Counted from the first letter of the stretch, positions 23,897 through 39,029 are shown. The stretch is 64,000 bases of DNA from Entrophospora sp. SA101 (GCA_958430865.1 CAUDNR010004039.1:1-64000); one strand, 5' to 3'. Made by a program: numbers and translations. Notes: a model not told the origin generated them from the sequence alone.

Positions 23897-23915
23897 ATAC
23901 ACGAATTAATTTTCT

Positions 23916-24024
23916 GTACATATGTAAACTCGATAAGTCAGTCACTCGATAAGTTGGTTTACTCGATAAGTCGGTCATATGAGCTCACCCCCACATGACC
24001 GACTTATTGAGTTTACATATGTAC
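23916..24024. repeat. palindromic element with CTCGATAAGTCGG repeats
   Basis: The left arm GTACATATGTAAACTCGATA pairs with the right arm TTATTGAGTTTACATATGTAC, about 28 nt per arm with few mismatches. Three direct CTCGATAAGT words lie in or next to the left arm. It looks like a minimal inverted-repeat (MITE-type) element or its solo remnant. Confidence 0.65.
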
Positions 24025-24617
24025 AAAGCTTCGATAAGTTTTATTGGTCGATTTTGAGTAACGTGATACACCGTGCTGAATTGAATTGTCATTTTAAATA
24101 ATGGTTTGTTAGATACAATTAATCTTTGCACGGAATAAAGGATTTAATATTAATATTAATCAAATCCGCCCACAAATTTAAATTATTTTGAAATGACTTT
24201 CAAATTTGGTTAGCGCGTGCTCTGTGGCAGAAAATACTTGTGTAGTGTGTATATGCTAAAATTTTTTACTTATAATTGAAAGCTAGTTTCGACCTACGAT
24301 GAAATCTTTTGACTTTCGCACAATTACGAAACTCTATAGTTTAGAAACCAACATTACTTGAGATGCAAAATTTTGATTGGCTAATTTGAATTTTTCGTGC
24401 GTTTTTTATGTGACTTGCATGGGAGGAAATACTCGAACACAAAGCCATTATCTCTTTCTTCTTTTCTTTGTTGGCCCATCCCTGAATCTCTTCTATCATT
24501 TTTCTTCTAGAATTTGTTTTTCGTTGATAGAAGTTTTTAATAGTAGAAACTCCTTTCCCCAGGCTTTATTTCGTTAATTATTTTGATTTATATTACAGGG
24601 CTGGTTGTGATTTTATA

Positions 24618-24676
24618 ATGAGGAAAAATACAAGGAAAAATCAGATTAATAAGCCACAAATAAATTCAGTGATAAA
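24618..24676 (+). CDS. possible first coding exon of an interrupted gene
   Basis: A TTACAG acceptor at 24597 precedes ATG 24618, which opens into MRKNTRKNQINKPQINSVIK. A GTAAGC donor follows at 24677. The pattern fits a spliced 5' leader plus a short first exon. No downstream exon was identified before copy B of the duplicated block starts at 25071, so the gene may be truncated by that junction or be spurious. Confidence 0.22.
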
Positions 24677-27600
24677 GTAAGCATTTTTGTTAAATATTTT
24701 TTGAGAGAATAACTATGTTTATATAATGATAAGTGGAATTATTTGGTGAAATTATTGAAAAAGATTTTATTTTGATTTCAAGTTTTGTATTTTAAAGTTG
24801 TATATCAACAAGGTTTATGGTGATGATTTTAAATATTGTTTATTAAAGAATTTTATTTGAATTTTACAAAAATTTGACATGCTTATTTATAATTTTTTTC
24901 CCTTATTCTTGAAGCTGGACGTTAAAAGCAAAAGAATTTTCTTAAAATGTAACGTGATCCGCATTATTTTAAAAATACAACTCTATTTTTAACGATCAAT
25001 AATTCCTTCATTTGAACCCTGAAGCAGAATGTTCGCTTTGTTTGCATGTCCAATAATCAAATCTATAACATATGCGCTGATTTTGTTTGAACCTCAAAAT
25101 CCAGTACGGTATGATCATAACGTTATGAATACTTTATACTAGCAAAAACCCATTGGTTTTGAGGTGGGGCCATTGGTTTGACGGGTTGATGAATAGTAAA
25201 TTAGTTTTTTAGCGGAGCAAATAATTTTTTTTGGGGTAATTATCATTCTACCGACCAGTTTATACATTAAAAACACTCGTGTTTAACATCGAGACACAAT
25301 AAGGTTTGAAAAAAGGCCCAAAAAACCAAATCGGCTGATATGTATCCATCGCTGTATCAGCGGTGGAAGTGATATTATTGACATTGTCGTTGACTTTTCT
25401 TCTTCTTGAAAGTGTTTTTGTGCTTGCCTTTCTTTCTTGGTTTGAATTTAAATAGATATTTAAGCCAATTACATTTTTTGATTTAATCTTTGGATATTAC
25501 ATACAAGATGATTAAAGTGTTCAGGGAACCCTTTCCTAAAATATTTTTATTGTTCTTGATAATATTATTAATAACATGCTTTTATTATCACAAATCTATC
25601 TTTTGAATACAACTTTATCGTTGAATGATAGTATTTACTTTCACTACATGAAAATTTTGGATCTAAAATTAGTTGTCTATCTCAATGAAAAGTTGCCACC
25701 GCTTCAAAATCTTTATGTTGAAAGCAACTCCCAAATCCTCATCCATAAGTATTGTGTAACCACCAATATGATGAGATCTGAGTGTATGTTTGTTTGTCTT
25801 TAATTATTTTCTAGTTTACAAATAAATTTTTTATCGTCATCCACTCTATCGTTATTATAGTTATTTGATTAATAATACTTTTATTAGTATTCAAAAGGCA
25901 TCATGTGTCCATGCGAGAAAAATCAGGAATGATGTAAATAGCACATATCTATGCGTACAAGATTGCTTTATCAATTCATCTTTGAAATCATTTTTTTTTA
26001 AGTTAATGAATAGCAAAAGAAAATTAAACCTCCTTCGTTCGGTTTAAAATTTTTAAACTGTACGCAAATAGATTAATAATATTAAAATTCATATCAAACC
26101 GTTCCGTCATCAACTTTACATAGCAATATTTATTATCTGATTGAATAAAAAAAAGTATAGTCGATCTGGTAATCAACTGTGCGATTTCTATATGATAGCG
26201 GATATTTTGTTGTCGTCTTTGATTTTTATGAGACACAATAATCGAAAATATTTATATACAAACGATTGTGTTAATTTAGATTTATTGCTCGCACTTACAA
26301 ATCCAGCCAAATTTGCAATATTTTTATAATAATCGTAAAATCGGGCTTTTACTATTTTATTTATTCTATATATTAAACACGAAAATAAGATTGATTAATA
26401 ATCTATTTTTATTTTAAAAATAAAAACACAAGTGCAGATCAAAAGTTAAAAATTTGATCCACAATTATTTTGGATTTTATTTAAGCTTGAGTTATGTATA
26501 ACATGTAATCTGTAATATAGTATTAAAAAGAATATTTTTGCTAAATACGGAAGCTAGATAGAAAATCAGTTTTGAAAGATAAGAAGCAGCACTTGAAAAT
26601 CATTGTCATTATCCTTTTTTTTTTGTATTAATTAATATTCATTCATTGAGAATTTAGTTTAAATAGAAATGAATTTATTATTTGAAAAAAAAAACCCATT
26701 TGATTTACCAAATATGTTAGACTTTTTTTGCCGAGAACTAATTAAACAAAAAGATCGCTCAAACAAATAAATGATTAGTAATGTTAAAGATATTAAGAGA
26801 TGGTGATAATAATGATTATAATAACTAGATAAAGGAAAACTTACAAAGTTCAACCAAAGCACCCATTCCACCAAATCAACTCAAATCAAGCGCATGAAGT
26901 TGCAAAGACGCCCCTTCTATCACGTGAACAAACATATTCCAATTGTCATGTTTTAAAATTCACAAGAAATCAAAGAAATAGATATGTTGTGTGCAATAAA
27001 TCATCAGTTTTATTGACTGATTGATTGTTATTTTAAAAAACAAATTACTATTTATTAACATTGTTATAATTGTTAACACGGATGATTAATATAATAATAA
27101 AGTTCAAAAAAAAAAATTTATTTAGATAATAATAACCATTATTAAATGATGAAAATCTTTTACAAGAAAATAAAATGCAGCCAATGTTAGAATAGTAATT
27201 AGATATTTGTGAGCCTCTCACACTCAATTAAACGGAAGTTTAGTTTATCCGTACAGAGCAAGTTGTTATTATTTACATTTGCAGACAAATGCCTAATTCG
27301 GCCTATTAAATAGCCATAGCTTTTGGTGATAATTCCTGTGAAACTTTCTTTTGTTGATGTAAATCTTTTCTCTAAATAAAAAATAAATTTGTGAAATTTT
27401 ATTATTATTATTTAATTTAATGGACAAATAGAATATATTTAAGCATTCGAATCATCTACGATTGTGATTCTTCTCGTGTAAAGAATTTGGAAGGTGAAAG
27501 AATCAATGCACCATATTCAGATGAACGAGCCTCAATTATTTTGATATTCAAGTATTATTCTAATAAATGCATGTATATACAGTAGTAAAAATAGCTCATT

Positions 27601-28200
27601 TGATTGATTAAAAAAGCAGAATTTTTTATTGAATATGCTTTAATATAACACATTCACCATTGCTTTTAATTACGTGCTGACATTTTGATTTTTTGGTCAA
27701 ATTAAAATAAATCAGGAATTAGGTCCCACTTTTCAATGATAAATTGTCCCAAGTCTTGAAGCTTTTAACCTCTATGATAATTTGGTTGCCAAAGTTTTTA
27801 AAAACTTGTTGAATATCATGTGATTTCAGCAGTGTTCCCATTTCTTCAAATCATTAACTCGCTCTATAAGCCATATCATCATCTGTTCCTTTTAACTTAT
27901 TAGTATGAAAATAAAATTTGAGAATGAGATCTTGTAATTTGTGTAATTTGTGGGGTGAATGTATTCTCTTTTAATGTAATTACAAAAAACCAACAATATT
28001 CAACTCTATTATACATTTTAAAAGCAAATTACCCAAAATTAATTATCGGATTTGATTAGACAGGTAGTAGTAGTGGTGATAAAGGTTTTTGCGAATCCAA
28101 CTTTTTTTGTTACTGTTACACATTGTATATAGTGACATCACATGCATGTATTTATATACAAATCTAATCTAACTAGTTAAAATGTAATGTTTTTGTGTGA

Positions 28201-28649
28201 ATGCCTGGGAAATTTAAAAAATCAGGAAGAAACTTGTAAGTATAAAATTATATATCAAACAGGTAATTTTAACTTTTATGAATTACTAATTAGGAAGTTT
28301 GGAATTTATTATTAATAGTGATTACTATTTTAAATATTGACATGTATCAATTATCCTTTACTGGAAACGACTTTCATATAATGATGTGATATACATAGAT
28401 GGTATTATTGCCATCGTCAAAGAAAAAATATGGCGATGAAATATCTATATCATCAAATGACGATTTTAGTGTAAGCTTGATTTTGATATTAATTGTTTGT
28501 AAAGATACATCTCAACCTCAAATGTTAACCGATCACATTGGACAAATGTAAAATTTATCTTACTATTACTGAAAGAACTTATTTCTTTAGAAGTTAATAA
28601 AAGTATTACTGATTATTTTAAAAAAGATTTTATTGATTTTATTGTTTAG
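28201..28649 (+). CDS. tentative three-exon small protein (copy B)
   Basis: Counterpart of the candidate at 5568-6016, with exons at 28201-28235, 28399-28470 and 28505-28649 and the same donors, acceptors and frame. The caveats are the same: the alternative frame of exon 2 also looks protein-like, and no family is recognised. Confidence 0.25.
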
Positions 28650-30460
28650 ACACTTCTATTTAGAATTCTTCATAACAATAACTCTAGAAGTAATTCTTTG
28701 GTAACGACATACAGTATGATTTTGTATAATTTGAATGATTTGAATGATTATAAAATAAACAAACATTTGATCACAGATTATTACAAATATAGCAACTTAC
28801 TATGAAATCAAAAATTAACACTAAAAAAAATTATGCATTACAAAAACAAATTGAAAATTTATAACCTAAATTGTGTTTGTTACATATGATAAGTTTTAAT
28901 AAATTGAGTTTTCAAATATCAAAAATTGATGGATTCTTAAAAAAAAAAAATAGCAGTTATTTTATTTAATATATTTAGTATTGTATTGTGTGCGTGCGTA
29001 CGTGCATACATGCAGTGTGTAATTGCGATAGTGTGTATTATATGACATGATATATATGTTTAGAGATTGGGAAGAAGAATTGTATGTGAAAGTGATATTT
29101 GTGGGTGGTGTGGACCTTTCAATGTGATGTTTGGTAGATTACACGACTGCGATTATATGGATTATATTAATTAGGCTAATTTTTTTGACAAATGAATAGA
29201 TAGACTTATTTAAATTAAATTTGATTGGATTAATTGGACGAAAGAATTTTTGAAGTCGTACAAAAGATTGCTAATTAGTGTAATTAGTGGTATACTTCCT
29301 TATTTTTTTAATAGTGAGAAATTAAATATCAGACATTTCTTATTGTATGAATGGATTTCTTTATTTGAAAAATTTCCGAATTGATTGTCATCTAAGTAAA
29401 TTAACCGATTCCACTCCATTTGGTTAATTTTTTCAACAAAGAATTTTTTTCTCTTGCTGAAAGTGAGATGGTTTTTTTTAGGAAAAGTTAATCTAATTGT
29501 GTATTTTTACAAAGTAAAAAAAAAAAAGCCCATATAATTAATAATTATGGTGATGAGTTTACAATTTTAATATAAAGCATAAACTGGAATATTCTAAAGA
29601 AGGTTATTTTTTTCCTTTCGTTTCATGAAAATAATAATTTACACAATAAATAATAACACAATATTATTTATCGATTAAATTGTATATTTATATATTATAC
29701 AATAATAAGTGTTAATTGGATGCTGACTGATATGACTTGATAAAGTTGCGATAAAAAAGAACAAAGTTAAAAGTAAAATAGTAAAGTTAAATAATAGCAA
29801 AGCGTTACTAGCATTAACTTCAGAACTAATATTAGTCCAGGATATTATTTATTAATTCAGTAAACAATCTTATTGTATTTACTTTTTGGGATACTTGTTA
29901 TAAAAATATAGAATATAAACATGCAAGAAACGAAATTTGAACACGAATGTTAAATGAATATAAATAAACATGTAAAAAAGTAAATAGAATAATATAAAAA
30001 TTTTTCATTTAGTGAAATTCATTTTGTAAAAAATTCATTTATTTGTTTAACGAATTAATTTCTTTTCTAATTTTAGAAGCTACAAGTTTACACATTTAAA
30101 CTATTTATAAAACAATTATATTTATCTTTCTTATCTTAAATAATATATAATATACACGGATAAATATAAAGATTCTCCTTCCTATATGGCTTAGAATATC
30201 CTTAATGTTTGAAATATAAATATAATAAAAATAATTTTTTTTCAAAAAATAAAAAATAAAAAAAAAATTTTTTTTGTCCATTTAACGTTCGTCATTGTAA
30301 AAAAAAAATTTTATGATATAAAAAAATTAAATTGTATAATATATTATTATATTAATTAGTCAATCAAATTTTTATTTTTTTTTTATTTTTTTTTTTTTGC
30401 TGCTTTTATAAAAAAAGAGTTCTCTGGTTAATTGATAAGTAGCAACAATAATATTAAATA

Positions 30461-31807
30461 ATGTTTTCAAAAAAACAACGATCAATGAAAAGACCTTATA
30501 TAATTGGTGTAAATCACAAGCACACTGGAAATGTATTAATTAGACATAGATTAATTCAACATCTTCAAATCCTAGTATTGGTGCTAATATTTCTGATACT
30601 GCTCATGAAATTATGGGTTTTAATGTTGCCAGATTGGGAGCCTTGGATTATCGCTGGTATTTATCATTTATCTTTATTTGTTTGGTTTTTTTTTGTTGTT
30701 GTTTTGTTTGTTTCATCCTTGCTCATTCTCACGCTCTCATACTCTTTTAATCGTTCTTTAGACTCATCATGTGATATATGCACAAAAGAAAATATGCACA
30801 GACCAATTCCACCACTACCATTAAAGGTTATAAAAATGTTTAAAAGCAACGAAGCGATAATTAATCACGAAGAAGATCAAGATGTATCAGATGAAAATAA
30901 TTACGAACAATTTCAACAATATATCGATCCTGACGATAATCTTGACGAAACCTACGATAATGAAGAGAGTGCTACTACCATCAATAGCAGTGATAATTTT
31001 TATATTCCCCCTTTCAAACACGATCTCGTTAGCAATACCGAAAATGACGATTATGATTTTACTATAGCGACTGGTGCAAGCGAAAACCACTTTTGTCCGA
31101 TGAAGAGTTTCTTGTATAGAATGAGTGACGAATTAGCCGAATACCGTATTCGTATGATCGTTTACGATTTGGGATTTTCCGAGAAACAAGTTGAAGAATT
31201 GAACCGGTTAAAGGAAAGGGGTTTCTTGACAGAGTTAAGAAAATTCAATTATGCATACTATCCAAGTTTCTTTAACATCACCATATCAAGAGGTGAATAT
31301 GCTTGGAAGCCTGCAATAGTAGCCGAAATTTCACGTGACTACCCTGGATTGATATTAACTTGGTTGGATAGTGGTACTTTTGTCGATAAATCATACTTTA
31401 GACGTTTAAAAAGCGAATTAAAACTTAATAAAGGTTTCTTATCACCCAGATCTTCCGGTAACATGAGAACTTGGACTCATCCCGGTGTCTACAAGTATTA
31501 CAACGAAGTGAACCAATACAAATACAACAGAATATCAAATTGTAATGGAGCATCAATGTCATTTGATACGCGTAAAGCACAAAAATTAATTGATGGCTGG
31601 TACAGATGTGCCCTGGTCAAAGATTGTATAGCGCCAGAAGGTAGTAGTCGTATAAATCATCGTCAAGATCAGGCAATCATCACTTACTTGGCAGCAAAAG
31701 AGAAAAAATTTTGTAAGAATAAAAAAAGTGATCTTGGTATTACGAGTCATCAAGACAGATTTTGTAAGAAATTCATTATAAATTTTGAAAGAAGCAACAA
31801 TTTATGA
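30461..31807 (+). CDS. membrane-anchored glycosyltransferase-like protein (copy B)
   Basis: Identical translation to the 448-codon frame at 7828-9174: N-terminal membrane anchor, acidic linker, then the domain with AWKPAIV, LTWLDSGTF and HRQDQAI. The likely in-frame intron lies at 30657-30761 here. If both copies are real, the genome has two identical genes with identical proximal upstream sequence, so their expression could not be separated by sequence. Confidence 0.75.
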   Translation: MFSKKQRSMKRPYIIGVNHKHTGNVLIRHRLIQHLQILVLVLIFLILLMKLWVLMLPDWEPWIIAGIYHLSLFVWFFFVVVLFVSSLLILTLSYSFNRSLDSSCDICTKENMHRPIPPLPLKVIKMFKSNEAIINHEEDQDVSDENNYEQFQQYIDPDDNLDETYDNEESATTINSSDNFYIPPFKHDLVSNTENDDYDFTIATGASENHFCPMKSFLYRMSDELAEYRIRMIVYDLGFSEKQVEELNRLKERGFLTELRKFNYAYYPSFFNITISRGEYAWKPAIVAEISRDYPGLILTWLDSGTFVDKSYFRRLKSELKLNKGFLSPRSSGNMRTWTHPGVYKYYNEVNQYKYNRISNCNGASMSFDTRKAQKLIDGWYRCALVKDCIAPEGSSRINHRQDQAIITYLAAKEKKFCKNKKSDLGITSHQDRFCKKFIINFERSNNL

Positions 31808-33228
31808 TAAAAATAGAATTTAAATTAAAAACTTGATTTTTGGACAATTTTTATTTTTAATTTTCTGTAAATAGATATTAATATATTAATATTAAATATA
31901 TTTTTTTAATAATATTCTAATAAGGGGGTTTTTTATTAATTTTAATATTGTGGTATACATAATAACAATTTTTTAAAACTCAATAAAATAACAAATATGA
32001 TAATATGTGATAATATTGTGGCTGTGACTTTTCTTTAAAAAACTTTTCCCCCAAAATAAAATTTGTCTCCTTGAATATATAAATAGTTGCTGCGCACACA
32101 ACTTTTGATTGTTTGTGGCCATCTGATAATAATATCAAATGGTGTAAAAGACTTGATCAAGCCCCCGAACCTGTTTCTAGTTTGTCGTATGAGAACTATC
32201 TTTACAAATCAGTAAATGACAAAGCATGTATCTGTCATGCATAACATTGTTAACGTTGAGATCAAAAAAAAATTTTCGTCGAATGATAATCCATGTTTCA
32301 TTATATATAAGATCTACCACATAATTATTAATATTAATATATTAGTCGTTTATCGACATTAATATAGGTAGGTAGTTGCTGTTCTAATAAGATTTTATTA
32401 TTATATGGGCATTACATCACATAAAAGAATAAGGGTTAGTGATAACTTTAATGGTTTTATTAGCATCACATTTCAATAATGATTAGATAATAATTCCTTT
32501 GTGGGAAAATAATAGTAGTCGCTTAACTTGTGTGCCACGACGCTAATTTTTGAGAAACTAGTCTTGGAAGAATTAAAGGATCTACACAACCAGTAATAAG
32601 ATAAAAGGTTGTGACAAATCATTTCGTCCTGCGTAATAAATCTGTAATAATTTGAACTTAAAAAAGTATTTTTAATCTTAATTAGAAATTTAGTCAAATC
32701 AATTAATTATCTTGGTTTGGCTTGGAAAACTACTTTCGATAATAACTTTAATTACATTAAGTTCAAACCAAGAATCGTTTTTTCATCGAATTTGCGTATA
32801 TACACACTACTCATTCAACTTGAGAATTAAAAAGATTTATTTGCATCTTCAAGTAGATAGAATAATATGGGAGCAAGTTCGATTAAAACCATTTTGCTAA
32901 TTTACAATGACGTCCATACACCAAGAATGATTTTGATCTTGAGAAATTCTTATAACCAAATTACAAATGTAAATTCGATAAGTCGGCCAAAATTTTCTTA
33001 ATAATAATAACTCATGTTTTAAAACTAAGCGATGATTTTTTTTTTTGGTTCACTAAAAAGTTTTACTATTAATACTCGCATTGGTTTTGGGGTCCGAATA
33101 TTTTCCTCTCATGCAAGTATTCTGACAATTTTTATCTTTTATTGAATTGTTATCTCCACAAATAAATCCCATATATTTTAGTAACTCATTTACTATTGGT
33201 CGAGTTATAATTAATTGTTAAAAAATAA

Positions 33229-33441
33229 ACTATCGAAGAAATTAAAGAACAATTAAAAAAAGTCGAAGAGAAGTTGGAGAAGTTTGAAAAGATTGAGGAG
33301 TGGGAAAAGAAGAAGAGGTTGAATTAATTGGGGGAAAAGTTGGAGAACGAAGAATGAAAGAATGATGAACAGAAGAAGAGGTTGGAGGATCAAGGAGAAA
33401 GATTAATCGAAGAAGAAGTGGAGGAGAATATAAACGATTAG
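33229..33441 (+). pseudogene. decayed coiled-coil gene fragment (copy B)
   Basis: Counterpart of 10596-10808 with the same two in-frame stops in the Lys/Glu/Leu heptad text, so the decay predates the duplication. Confidence 0.55.
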
Positions 33442-35888
33442 AAAAAATTATTTTCACTCGTTCCATTTTGTTTATTTATTTACCTATTTGAGAGACATTT
33501 GGTATACTGCTTACAACTTGTGCTTTTATTTATGCTTTTTCTTCATAACCTATATCATTTTTAAGGAAAAGAGGTTTAGGGATAAAGAATTATACAAGGA
33601 TCCAAATTTATCTTCAATGACATTTTATTTCTTCAATTTTTGATACTAAATGGCATTTTTATTATAGTTCTGGATCGGGCTTTCCAACTTGATTACAAAA
33701 GATGATGCTAAGTCTCTATCTGTTCTAGAGAATCAAATAAACATAGTTGCAAATTCTTCAGAAAGGTATTATAACTAGTTGCCAATTGTACAATCATCAA
33801 CATATGAGAAAACGAGGCCTGTGTGTCAGTTAACTTGTAAAAAAACTTCCTTTACTATATGTATGCTTTCGTAAAATAAGTTCAAGTGTATGGAACTATA
33901 ATGAGCTTTGACTGTGGTATATGTTACACGTATAGATTTATTGAATATGATATGGAACAAAAGCACTTCGTGTCTAGACATTGATGTCCACGTTTTAACA
34001 AAGTTAGTTCTACTGGTGTCTAATATACAAGATTTTGTTTGTAAAAACTTATTGACCAACCCTTCCATAATCACCACATGAAAGCTTACCCATATGTCAA
34101 GTCCTTTATAGTGATATTTTCATCTTGAAGAAAAAAGTAACACCGTCCTCCATATTTGAATATCTTTTCTTAAAAAATCAATGAAAAAATTCGGGATTTT
34201 GTAAAAACTAAAGCAACACAATGTTTTTTTCACTTATTTCGTAACACGTGACTTAAGTAGTGAATTTTACCGATCATTGTTTAATTCAAATGATATTGCC
34301 ATTGTTTTTATTTTGTATCTTATTCGCATTGGCATGAAAACATCAGTTATTCCTAATGAGATACAATTTTTTATTACTGTTGTTCAAAGTTGTGAAGGAT
34401 CGTTATGCAAAGCTGGATATACTGTACATATGAGTTGTGTTAAATTGGTATTTTTTGGAAATTTTGACTTTGAAGTTATCTACGCGTAATAGTAATACGC
34501 AATAATATTAGTAATATGTTTGAGCTGTCAGAGTTTGAAGCAACATAGCTTAATCAATATTAGTTAGAGCGACCTTTACATAGCACATAAGACAGGTTTT
34601 GGTATATATTTTGTATTTGTTTTCTATTTATATCATTTTAAATCTTCAAAGAATGCTGAAATTCTTTTATTGTTGAATCACGATAAATCGATCACTAAAG
34701 TTTTGGTAACAATGAAGTTGTTCTTTGGATAATGCAATTTTCGCTTTTCAATTTACATCCTTTTCAAAGCAATTAAATAAACTATAAAAAATGCTTTACA
34801 AAAAATTGTTTGTTACACCACCAGTTCTCTGCAAAGAAACAAAAACGTGCGATGATATTTTTTGGTGTCACAGTATTATAAAATCACATGGCTCGATTAC
34901 TTACATATTTATATATATTCGTTTTTGAGTATCAAAATTAGCACTGGATGCGAAGTATCTTAGCATCCCATCATGTATTCATGATCAATGATGCAATCTT
35001 AATAAAAATAGACTATTTCATGACCAGATGGTGCATTGATCGAGTAGTCTAATAAATTACAACAAAAACGTATAGATAGACCCGCTACCCCCATTCGTAG
35101 ACCAAAAAACGGTGCATTGGTTTTGCTTTTTACGTTGCATTCAAATTCGAGGGTCGAGACACGTAGTGCCGAAATGGCGTTCTATGCTTTCTCCGAGAGG
35201 AAATTAAAAATAAAATTTTCCTATCCAGATCATCCATTATCTCTCAAATGGTCAAAATCAAAAAAAATTTGTACATATCGATCATTTGAATTGAAATTGA
35301 CGGATAATAGTAACAGCAACAAAATAAAATATAAAAAGGTGTTTTTGAACCTGGACTCGAAAATATACTAACATTAACACGTTGTGTGACTATCTGAGAT
35401 CTGAGGTAAAGGCTCCAAGGCAATTCCATAAGCTTTTGGTCATTTTGAACGGTTTGAAACGTCAGGACAAGACGAAAACTTGACCGTAGACAACGATAGA
35501 CGCTGCAAAAAAAAAAATTTCAAAGCGAAACACTATTTCCTTTCAACCCTTACGTTTTGAAAAAAAAATAGATAGCAATGGATACGTCGATGTAAAAATA
35601 ACCGCAACCATTTATCCTTTTCTAGTTTCTAAAGTTGAGCAACAAAATATTTAGAAGATTTTGATTCGTTATTACTGTAAATGCACTGAATTTACTGTTT
35701 TAAGTTTTAACGAGTCTTTACAAAAAAAAATTTCCTGTGCAACCAAACATTTAATATGAAAAAATTACACAAATATAAAAATCTATATACAATATTTGGA
35801 ACACGGCAACTTTTCTTTCTTTTATGCTATTCTCAAAAAAAATCTCCACTCTATTCATCAAAACATCAAGTCAAATTTATATATTATA

Positions 35889-37509
35889 ATGTCATATGCT
35901 GAATTATTATCAACAGAAAGAAAGGATTTTGTATATAAAATTTATAGTGAAACATATCATAATCCAGGAATTAATTCTGATAGAGAAAGTAGAAAAAATT
36001 ATTTTTTTTCATTGGTCAAAAAAAACAAGGAACTTTCTGAAAATGAAAAAGAATCTTGTAAAGAAAAGTTTATTTATGATTTTGAATTAGATAATGCAGT
36101 GTATAAAGAAGGCAAACCAAAAGAATGTAACGAATGTAAATTGACAAGATACTCCGATGTATTCTGTGAAAGTTGTATTAGCTTACAATTACAAAGTCTT
36201 TTCACCATTTGGACATCTGGAAATAGCATTGTAGATAACTTTATTCAACAATGTCAAATAAAATCATCTCTGCCAAGATATATTTTAGAATGGATACCTT
36301 TTGAGCAATTTGAAGATATAACAAAATTAACTGAAGGTGGATTTAGTTCGATTTATACAGCTAAATGGACAAGAGGATGTATTGTTGATTATGACGAAAA
36401 ATAAAAAGGAATTTAGTTATTTCGGAGGTAGAGGACAACTAGTAGTATTAAAAAGTTTAAATGATTCAAATAATCCAGGAAAAGGCTTTTTTGATGAGGT
36501 TGGTGGTTTTTATTTAAAACAAAATAAACAATATTGCATTATATAATACTAATTGATTTTATATTTATTTCAGGCAATTAATTATTGTAAAATTAAGTCA
36601 AATTTAATTGTTACTTGTTATGGTATAACTAAATTCCCAGACAATGGAAATTATGCAATGGTTTTAAATTATGTGCCAGAAGGAAATTTAAGGGATTATT
36701 TGCAAAAAAATCATTTAAATTTAACATTAAAAGAGAGAATTATAATCTTTGGATATTTGTGTGCTGCATTAGATAATGTGCATGAAAAAGATTTAATCCA
36801 TTGTGATTTACATAGTGGTAATATACTTGTGCAAGGAGGTTGTTGTTGTATTCCAGATTTAGGACTATGTGGACCAGTTGATGAAAAGTCATCAAATAAA
36901 ATCTATGGAATTGTGTCATATGTTTCACCCGAGCTACTTAGATGTGAAAAGAATGCAAAGAATACAAAAGAATCTGATATCTATAGTATTGGGATGTTAA
37001 TGTGGGAAATATTTGCAGGCCATCCGCCATTTGATGATAGAAGTCATAATCTTTGTTTAATTTTTGACATATGTGAAGGTTTACGACCACCAATACTATC
37101 TGGGATTCCTGATGATTATGTGCAAATGATGCAGAGGTGTTGGGATGTGGATCCATCAAAAAGACCAACTAGTAGAGAGCTGCGTAGTTTTGCTGATAAT
37201 AAACATAATGAAATTCTTGAAAATAAAAGTTTAACAAATAAGAACTTAAAAGATAATAGTTTAATAAAAAGATTATTCAAATTTTCTAAAATCAAAAAAC
37301 ATGAAATTAATTTTAATGATGATAGTAGCAGCAGCAGCAGTGGTAGTAGTGGTAGTAGTGGTACCTCGCAACAAGCACACACATCACATCCAGATTCATA
37401 TCACACAAGTAGAATATTAGATGAAGAGATTGCTAAATCTAAAAGCTTTAAAAGTTATACAAGTAATGATAGTTCGTTAAATAATCTTGATTTTAACCTT
37501 TTTCTCTAG
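35889..37509 (+). pseudogene. TKL-like protein kinase gene with the same frameshift (copy B)
   Basis: Counterpart of 13256-14876. The intron lies at 36499-36573. The one-base frameshift after VDYDEK (about 36399-36411) is present here too, so it either predates the duplication or comes from shared sequence data. The catalytic motifs HCDLHSGN, DLGLCGP and SPE are intact. Confidence 0.8.
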
Positions 37510-39029
37510 AATTTTAACAAAGGAAACAAAATTTCGTTATTAATCAATTGGAATTACTATCTATTAATTATTACTAACAACATTAATTAATTAATTAATT
37601 AATAAAAGATGCGATGAATGACTAATTTAATCTCCACTATAAATTTATTCTTTATCTTTTTATTTTATCTTTATTTTTTTCGAAATTATAAACTTGTAAA
37701 ATGGTGATATTTCGGGGTATCATTTCGGCTAATTAACAATTATGGTTAACTTTCTTGTCAGTTAATTATAAATAACTCAATGCTTGTCAATTAATTAGTT
37801 TACGAATTTAATTTGGTTCCGTCTTTCTTGCACATAGACGAATTTGCGAGCACACCTAATGTACCAGATGGCCCCACTATAAAGTTCCTTGTGATCGATT
37901 TATTTCAGTTGTTTACATTATTGGCTGATTGCAAACTCGCCTTGGCTTACTTGCAAAACAAATTAAGTAGCTTGTTTAACAGCCTTACATTTATTATTAC
38001 AATAACATTACTAGTATTTCCTATTAACCTTTAGATGATACTTCATCAACACACCCACTAGTCAACCCAATTCATTAAAGCAAATTACGTTACTAATCGT
38101 TGTCAACACTCATTGGCTAACCAATGTTAACCCTAGCATTGCTTACTTGCTTACTAAAGCAAATAAACGTGACTTTTTACCAATACTCCACAATTGTTGT
38201 CTTTTATCAAGACTTGCTGCTTTTATCAAAGCGTTTTAAACAAAGAAAATAAGACAATGTTTTTATCTATTAATTTTATTTGATAAAAATAATGATCTAT
38301 CACAGGGCTTTATTCTATTAGAATGCTAATTATCTATTATTTCCTCTGCGAGGTCCCGAAGTTACACTTTTTCAAGCAAAGATCACTACAATAAGGACAA
38401 AGATAAAGACGAGTTTATTATTGCAAAATAACTTAATCAATCAATATTGAAATTATAAAAACTTTCATAATTATAAAAAAAGCTTTTGCGTAAATTAAAC
38501 TTAGTTGACCCTGGAACATAAAGTACCGAATTCCTAATCGATAATTTATCTGTCACGTTATAAGAAATGTTCGAGTTTAGTATAAATGAGTGTGTGAGAA
38601 CTGAATTTGTATTCAACAAAAGAAAAACCTGGCTCCTTGGGAATAACTAATGAAACAAAGGAGATTGGGATACAAAGAAAATTATAAAAAAAAAAGACCT
38701 TGGAATGAGTTTTTTGAGAGCTTTTATAATTTATTAATCTTTAAAGCAAATTTTGCTTGCGTCATTTTTGGCTTAATGGCAACGAATTTGACATAATTAT
38801 AATAATTTTACAACTTTGGGCAACATTTCGTCAAACAACATTAATCCAAACATCCCACCCAAAATTTTAATTAGATTTCAATTTTTACATACAACATCAT
38901 AACTCCATTCATCAATAATGTAAAATCGTTTGACGTTATGCTTCAAGTTCTGCGTTGACACATGTTTGCAAGGTTTAAAATAAAGAATAAGGATGGTTTC
39001 CTTTGTAAACAAACGCATTTATTTATTTA

